In this document: positions 59,808 through 64,000 of the stretch, piece by piece
How the letters are laid out: each line of letters opens with the position of its first letter
How positions within the stretch are numbered: the stretch's first letter is position 1
DNA from: Rugamonas brunnea
GTDB taxonomy: Bacteria > Pseudomonadota > Gammaproteobacteria > Burkholderiales > Burkholderiaceae_D
Direction of reading: 5' to 3'
Assembly (NCBI RefSeq): GCF_014042345.1
Contig: NZ_JACEZT010000011.1
Span: forward strand, 1 to 64,000
DNA length: 64,000 nucleotides
Notes under the pieces: generated by a model
Seen by the model: only the letters and a program-made list of their open reading frames with translations
What the model was told of the DNA's origin: nothing
Databases searched by the model: none
Translations under genes and position numbers: made by a program

Positions 59808-60848
59808 CTACGCCGGCTTGTGCGCAGCCAGGCGCCAGCGGCGCGGCGTCACCCCGCACCAGTGCATGAAGGCGCGGTTGAACGCGCTTTGTTCCGAATA
59901 CCCGAGCAGCAAAGCCACCTCGGGCAGCGACAACGGCGTGTCGCGCAGATAATGCTCGGCCAAGCGCCGCCGCGTGTCTTCCAGTAGATCGCGGAAGCTC
60001 CAGCCGCGCGCCTGCAGCCAGCGCCGCAGCGTGCGGCCTGACACGTGCAGTTCCAGCGCGACCTGATCCAGCATCGCTTCGCCATCGAGCAAATGGCTGG
60101 TGATGCACCGCCGTACCGCCTGCAGCATGTGGTCGGGTCCGGGCAAGGCATCCAGGCTGGCCTGCACTTGCTGTTCCAGCATGGCCACCAGCGCCGGGTC
60201 GGCGCGGCGCAGCGGCAGATCCAGCAATTGCTGTGGGAAGCAGACGCGGGTCGCCTCCTGCCCGAACAGGACCGGGCAACGAAACAACGCCGCGTAGGGC
60301 GACACATCGGCCGGCGCCGGCTCAACGAAATGGATGGCGACAGGGTCGATGGCGCTGCCCGTGATGTCACGCGCGAACTGCACCATCGCGGCCAGCCCGC
60401 ATTGATTGGCCAGCAAGCCGATATGGCGCGATTCATCGCTCCATTCCAGGATCAGGCAGTCTTCCGCCTGCCAGGTGCGCACGGGACTCACATCATGCAC
60501 CAGCCGCTGGTAACGCAAATAGCGCTGCAGCGCGGCCAGCACCGACTGGGAAGCCAGCAGCACATAACCGAGCGGCCCCAGGTGGGCGGGCGTGATGGTG
60601 GCGCCCACGTGCAAGCCCAGGGCCGGGTCGCGCAACTGGCGCGCGGCGGCAGCCAGCATACCGGCCCAGCGCAGCGCCGGATACGACGGCGGCGTGGCCT
60701 CCGGCGTGGGTGGCGCCTCGCCCAGGATGGCGGCCGCATCCGCGCCCTGTTGCGCCAGGTAGTCGAACAACAGGCGCACGTAGGCGCCGGGCACGCTGCC
60801 GGTCAGTCCCATGGCGGTGGCGGGTAAAGCGCGGAAATGGTCGGGCAT
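59808..60848 (-). CDS. AraC-family regulator, divergent from membrane-protein gene
   Basis: 346 residues. The N-terminal ligand-binding domain of the AraC arabinose-binding-like group (GLHVGATITPAHLGPLGYVLL) is followed by a C-terminal double helix-turn-helix (LDQVALELHVSGRTLRRWLQ, LPEVALLLGYSEQSAFNRAF). It is a distant paralogue of the previous AraC gene. A TGTCAA direct repeat lies immediately upstream of its start, facing the divergent membrane-protein gene. Confidence 0.85.
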   Translation of the reverse strand: MPDHFRALPATAMGLTGSVPGAYVRLLFDYLAQQGADAAAILGEAPPTPEATPPSYPALRWAGMLAAAARQLRDPALGLHVGATITPAHLGPLGYVLLASQSVLAALQRYLRYQRLVHDVSPVRTWQAEDCLILEWSDESRHIGLLANQCGLAAMVQFARDITGSAIDPVAIHFVEPAPADVSPYAALFRCPVLFGQEATRVCFPQQLLDLPLRRADPALVAMLEQQVQASLDALPGPDHMLQAVRRCITSHLLDGEAMLDQVALELHVSGRTLRRWLQARGWSFRDLLEDTRRRLAEHYLRDTPLSLPEVALLLGYSEQSAFNRAFMHWCGVTPRRWRLAAHKPA

Positions 60849-60857
60849 GGCCTAAAT

Positions 60858-60885
60858 TGTCAAAAATGTTGACCTGCGCTGTCAA
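60858..60885 (+). promoter_or_regulatory. AraC-type operator upstream of membrane-protein gene
   Basis: TGTCAA half-sites at 60858-60863 and 60880-60885 are direct repeats 22 bp apart, with similar intervening text (ATTGTCAAAAA...CTGC...TGTCAA) to the site at 58035-58063. The proximal half-site ends 21 bp before a TACAAT -10 box (60907-60912), overlapping the expected -35, the usual place for AraC activators. Confidence 0.6.
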
Positions 60886-60942
60886 GCCAGCGCGCGGCGT
60901 GGTCTCTACAATCGCAATTTTCATAAAAAGGAGACAACACAA

Positions 60943-61578
60943 ATGATCGCAGATTCCGCCGCGCAGGCACAAGCACTGGTGCGTAATGCGTCCCACTTCC
61001 AGTGGTATGTGATCCCGCTGCTGCTGATCGTGATACAGGCTTACGGCGAGCAGGCCGCCGCGCGCCGCTGGAACGTGGTGCTGGCCGGACTGGCGTTCTG
61101 GCTGATGGACTGGATTAACGAAATCTGGAACGGCCTGCTGTTCCACTTCTCCGGCTTCGCGCCCGCGTGGGGGACGCCTGGCAGTTCCGCCTACGTGATC
61201 CTGATCGGCCTGAACGTGGAGATCACCTTCATGTTCGCCATCATGGGCTTGTACGCGGTGCGCATGCTGCCGGCCGACCCCAAGGCGAATATCCTTGGCA
61301 TCAATAACCGCTGGGTGTTCGCGGCCGTGAACTCCGTGCTGTGCGTGTGCGTGGAATTGTGGCTCAACCATATCGGCGCGCTGACCTGGGAATGGTCGGG
61401 CTGGAACGCCGATGCGCCATGGCTGATCTGGCTGATCGGCTACATGCCCTTCTTCGTCGTCGCCTATATGGTGCACGACATGCGTTCGCGCACGCGCCAG
61501 CTGGCCGTCGTCTCCGGACTGGGCGCCACCGTGGCCGGCAGCCTGGGACTGTTCGCGGGCGTGCTGCACTGGATCTGA
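60943..61578 (+). CDS. Unknown polytopic inner-membrane protein
   Basis: 211 residues from ATG 60943 with an AAAAGGAG ribosome site. About five or six hydrophobic helices, many Trp and aromatic residues (WLMDWINEIWNGLLFHFSG, LTWEWSGWNADAPWLIWLIG) and a cytoplasmic-looking basic tail region (MRSRTRQ). No family was recognised. It is divergent from the second AraC regulator, whose operator it faces, so it is likely AraC-activated. Possibly related to membrane or hydrocarbon handling; this is a guess from proximity. Confidence 0.7.
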   Translation: MIADSAAQAQALVRNASHFQWYVIPLLLIVIQAYGEQAAARRWNVVLAGLAFWLMDWINEIWNGLLFHFSGFAPAWGTPGSSAYVILIGLNVEITFMFAIMGLYAVRMLPADPKANILGINNRWVFAAVNSVLCVCVELWLNHIGALTWEWSGWNADAPWLIWLIGYMPFFVVAYMVHDMRSRTRQLAVVSGLGATVAGSLGLFAGVLHWI

Positions 61579-61592
61579 GTCGCGCCTGATGT

Positions 61593-61632
61593 AAAAACGG
61601 CCCCGTCTCGTCGCCGAAACGGGGCCGTTTTT
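61593..61632. terminator. Bidirectional terminator between membrane-protein gene and purL
   Basis: AAAAACGGCCCCGT (61593-61606) and ACGGGGCCGTTTTT (61619-61632) form a 14-bp perfect stem with a 12-base loop and A/T runs on both sides. It serves both convergent genes. Confidence 0.92.
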
Positions 61633-61648
61633 GACGGAGCGCTGGCGC

Positions 61649-64000
61649 TTAGCCGACGAACTTGCGGGCGTTGCGGAACATGCGCATCCATGGCGAATCC
61701 TCGCCCCATGCTTCCGGATGCCACGACTGCTGCACGGTGCGGAACACGCGCTCGGCGTGCGGCATCATCACCGTGAAGCGGCCATCGGCCGTCGTCACCG
61801 ACGTCAGGCCCTGCGGCGAACCGTTCGGGTTGTACGGATACGCTTCCGTGGCCGCGCCGCGGTTGTCGACGAAGCGCATGGCGGCCACAGCTTCGTTGAT
61901 GTTGCCGGTCTGGCTGAAGTCCGCGTAGCCTTCGCCGTGGGCGATGGCGATGGCAGTCTGGGTGCCGGCCATGCCGCTGAAGAAGATCGACGGCGAGTCG
62001 AGCACTTCCACCATCGAGAAGCGTGCTTCGAACTTCTCCGATTTGTTGGTGGTGAACTTCGGCCATGCGTGCGCGCCCGGGATGATGGACTTCAGGTTGC
62101 TCATCATCTGGCAGCCGTTGCACACACCCAGGCCGAAGCTGTCGCTGCGCTGGAAGAAGCGCGCGAACTGCTCCGACAGGGCCGCGTTGAACAGGATGGT
62201 CTTGGCCCAGCCTTCACCGGCGCCCAGCACGTCGCCGTACGAGAAGCCGCCGACGGCGATGACGCCCTGGAAGTCGTCCAGCTTGACACGGCCGGCGATC
62301 AGGTCGCTCATGTGCACGTCCACGGCCGTGAAGCCTGCCTGGTGCATCACGTACGCCGTCTCGATGTGCGAGTTCACGCCCTGCTCGCGCAGGATGGCCA
62401 CGCGCGGACGCACGCCGGTGGCCAGGAATGGCGCAGCTACGTTCTCGGCCAGGTCGAAGGTGATCTTGGGCGTCATGCCAGGATCGGTTTCGTCCAGCAG
62501 GCGGTCGTATTCAGCGTCGGCGCAGGCCGGGTTGTCGCGCAGGCGCGCGATGCGCCAGCTGGTTTCGCTCCACAGGCGGTGCAGCGCGGCGCGCGGCTGG
62601 CTGTAGATGGTCTTGGCGTCGCGCGTGAATTCGATCACGCCACGGTCGTTCGGCTTGCCGATGATGTGGCTGCAGGCGCCCAGGTTGAACGCGCGCAGCA
62701 CGTCCATCACCTGCGAACGCTCGTCGGCGCGCACCTGGATCACGGCGCCCAGCTCCTCCGCGAACAGGGCGCGGATGGTTTGCTCGTTGCGGCGCTCGGC
62801 GATCTGGCCGGCCCAGTTCTTGGCGTCGCCCTGGTCGGCGCCGTGGCCCTGCTCCAGCGTCAGGATGTCGAGGTTGATCGACAGGCCGGCGCGGCCGGCG
62901 AAGGCCATCTCGGTCAGCGTGGCGTACAGGCCGCCGTCGGAACGGTCGTGGTAGGCCAGCAGCTTGCCATCGTTGTTCAGTTGCTGGATGGCGGCGAAGA
63001 AGCCTTTCAGGTCTTCCGCGCTGTCCACGTCCGGCGTCTCGTTGCCCAACTGGCCCATGACCAGCGACAGCGCCGACGCGCCCAGGCGGTTCTTGCCGCG
63101 ACCCAGGTCGATCAGGATGATGGCGGTGTCGCCGGCATCCATCCTGATCTGCGGCGTCAGCGACTTGCGCACGTCATGCACGGGCGCGAAGGCCGACACG
63201 ATCAGCGACACGGGGCTGGTAACAGCTTTCGATTCCGCGTTCTCGTCGCGCCAGGTGGTGCGCATGGACAGCGAGTCCTTGCCGACCGGGATGCTGATGC
63301 CCAGCGCCGGGCACAGTTCCATGCCGACCGCTTTCACGGTGTCGTACAGGGCCGCGTCCTGGCCCGGCTGGCCGCAGGCGGCCATCCAGTTGGCCGACAG
63401 CTTGATGTCGGAGATGTCGCGGATCGCGGCGGCGGCCAGGTTGGTGATCGCCTCGCCCACGGCCATGCGGCCCGATGCCGGCGCGTCGATCACGGCCAGC
63501 GGGGTACGCTCGCCCATGGACATCGCTTCACCCACGTAGCCTTCGAAGCTCATGGTGGTGACGGCGCAATCGGCCACCGGCACCTGCCATGGGCCGACCA
63601 TCTGGTCGCGCACGCTCATGCCGCCGACGGTACGGTCGCCGATGGTGATCAGGAAGGACTTGTCGCCCACGGTCGGCAGCAGCAACACGCGCTTGGCCGC
63701 TTCTTCCAGGTCCATGCCGGTCAGGTCGATGGCGGGGAAATCGTTTTGCACGTGGTGCACGTCGCGCTGCATCTTGGGCGGTTTGCCCAGCAGGACGTCC
63801 ATCGGCATGTCGACCGGGTTATTGCCCAGTTCAGGGTCGACCAGCTTGAGCTGGCGCTCCTCGGTGGCCACGCCGACCACGGCGAACAGGCAGCGCTCGC
63901 GCTCGCACAGGGCCTGGAACACGGGCAGGTTGTCCGGCGAGATGGCCAGCACATAGCGTTCCTGCGATTCGTTGGACCAGATCTCCTTGGGGGCCATGCC
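61649..64000 (-). CDS. purL: Phosphoribosylformylglycinamidine synthase, C-terminal part (runs off window)
   Basis: At least 783 codons of the about 1300-1340-residue single-chain enzyme. The FGAM synthase second half is present ([34 protein letters not shown]), and the glutaminase domain carries the nucleophile Cys in [12 protein letters not shown] and the SWHPEAW catalytic His region. It makes FGAM in purine synthesis. The start lies beyond position 64000; ATG 63997 is internal. Confidence 0.95.
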   Translation of the reverse strand, partial: GMAPKEIWSNESQERYVLAISPDNLPVFQALCERERCLFAVVGVATEERQLKLVDPELGNNPVDMPMDVLLGKPPKMQRDVHHVQNDFPAIDLTGMDLEEAAKRVLLLPTVGDKSFLITIGDRTVGGMSVRDQMVGPWQVPVADCAVTTMSFEGYVGEAMSMGERTPLAVIDAPASGRMAVGEAITNLAAAAIRDISDIKLSANWMAACGQPGQDAALYDTVKAVGMELCPALGISIPVGKDSLSMRTTWRDENAESKAVTSPVSLIVSAFAPVHDVRKSLTPQIRMDAGDTAIILIDLGRGKNRLGASALSLVMGQLGNETPDVDSAEDLKGFFAAIQQLNNDGKLLAYHDRSDGGLYATLTEMAFAGRAGLSINLDILTLEQGHGADQGDAKNWAGQIAERRNEQTIRALFAEELGAVIQVRADERSQVMDVLRAFNLGACSHIIGKPNDRGVIEFTRDAKTIYSQPRAALHRLWSETSWRIARLRDNPACADAEYDRLLDETDPGMTPKITFDLAENVAAPFLATGVRPRVAILREQGVNSHIETAYVMHQAGFTAVDVHMSDLIAGRVKLDDFQGVIAVGGFSYGDVLGAGEGWAKTILFNAALSEQFARFFQRSDSFGLGVCNGCQMMSNLKSIIPGAHAWPKFTTNKSEKFEARFSMVEVLDSPSIFFSGMAGTQTAIAIAHGEGYADFSQTGNINEAVAAMRFVDNRGAATEAYPYNPNGSPQGLTSVTTADGRFTVMMPHAERVFRTVQQSWHPEAWGEDSPWMRMFRNARKFVG

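Overview
The window is high-GC chromosomal DNA of a Gram-negative bacterium. Gene content and order (mltG-tmk-holB-pilZ-tatD, yciB-bolA-parvulin, selO-msrB, purL, an MHS-type transporter, long-chain acyl-CoA catabolism) point to a betaproteobacterium of Burkholderiales. Oxalobacteraceae (Massilia/Duganella/Janthinobacterium-like) is most likely, but this is judged from protein style only; there is no rRNA or tRNA to check it. No CRISPR array or prophage was seen.

Region 1-5 kb is genome-plasticity DNA. The left edge carries the start of an IS3-family transposase, whose end abuts a heavy-metal sensor kinase that has lost its N-terminus. A divergent KfrA-like DNA-binding protein / tyrosine recombinase pair follows, and its far side abuts an FAD/NAD oxidoreductase cut down to about 70 family residues. 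That fragment is the tail of an operon (DinB-like, carboxymuconolactone decarboxylase-like, oxidoreductase) divergent from a LysR regulator with a palindromic site between them.

Region 6-18 kb holds a methyltransferase, a repeat-built DUF2799-like lipoprotein, a QseBC-like two-component system divergent from two tandem HGSNAT-like membrane acyltransferases, an M48 lipoprotein protease, a small beta-barrel-like protein, a stand-alone EF-G and a bacterial protein that looks like a protein arginine methyltransferase. Region 18.4-25.8 kb is a housekeeping operon (mltG, tmk, holB, pilZ, GNAT, tatD, ankyrin) divergent from ygfZ, a DUF4936 gene and an NRDE gene.

Region 25.8-43.2 kb is mostly fatty-acid catabolism: thiolase, acyl-CoA dehydrogenase, two SDRs, an MDR reductase, a FadB-like bifunctional enzyme and an acyl-CoA ligase. 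An identical 11-base motif lies upstream of both the thiolase and the fadB-like gene. An MHS transporter and a GAF-GGDEF-EAL-REC signalling protein sit between them. Region 43.3-48 kb holds selO (with an apparent start-region frameshift), msrB, yciB, bolA and two tandem parvulins.

Region 48-54 kb is a C4-dicarboxylate module: dctA, a porin, dctB and dctD in one orientation, behind a near-consensus sigma-54 promoter. Region 54-61.6 kb is the most distinctive part. It has a three-gene operon of a XylA-like reductase, a XylM/AlkB-like membrane hydroxylase and a GMC dehydrogenase, plus two AraC-type regulators. Each regulator is separated from its divergent target by a matching TGTCAA direct repeat spaced two helical turns. 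The window ends inside purL.
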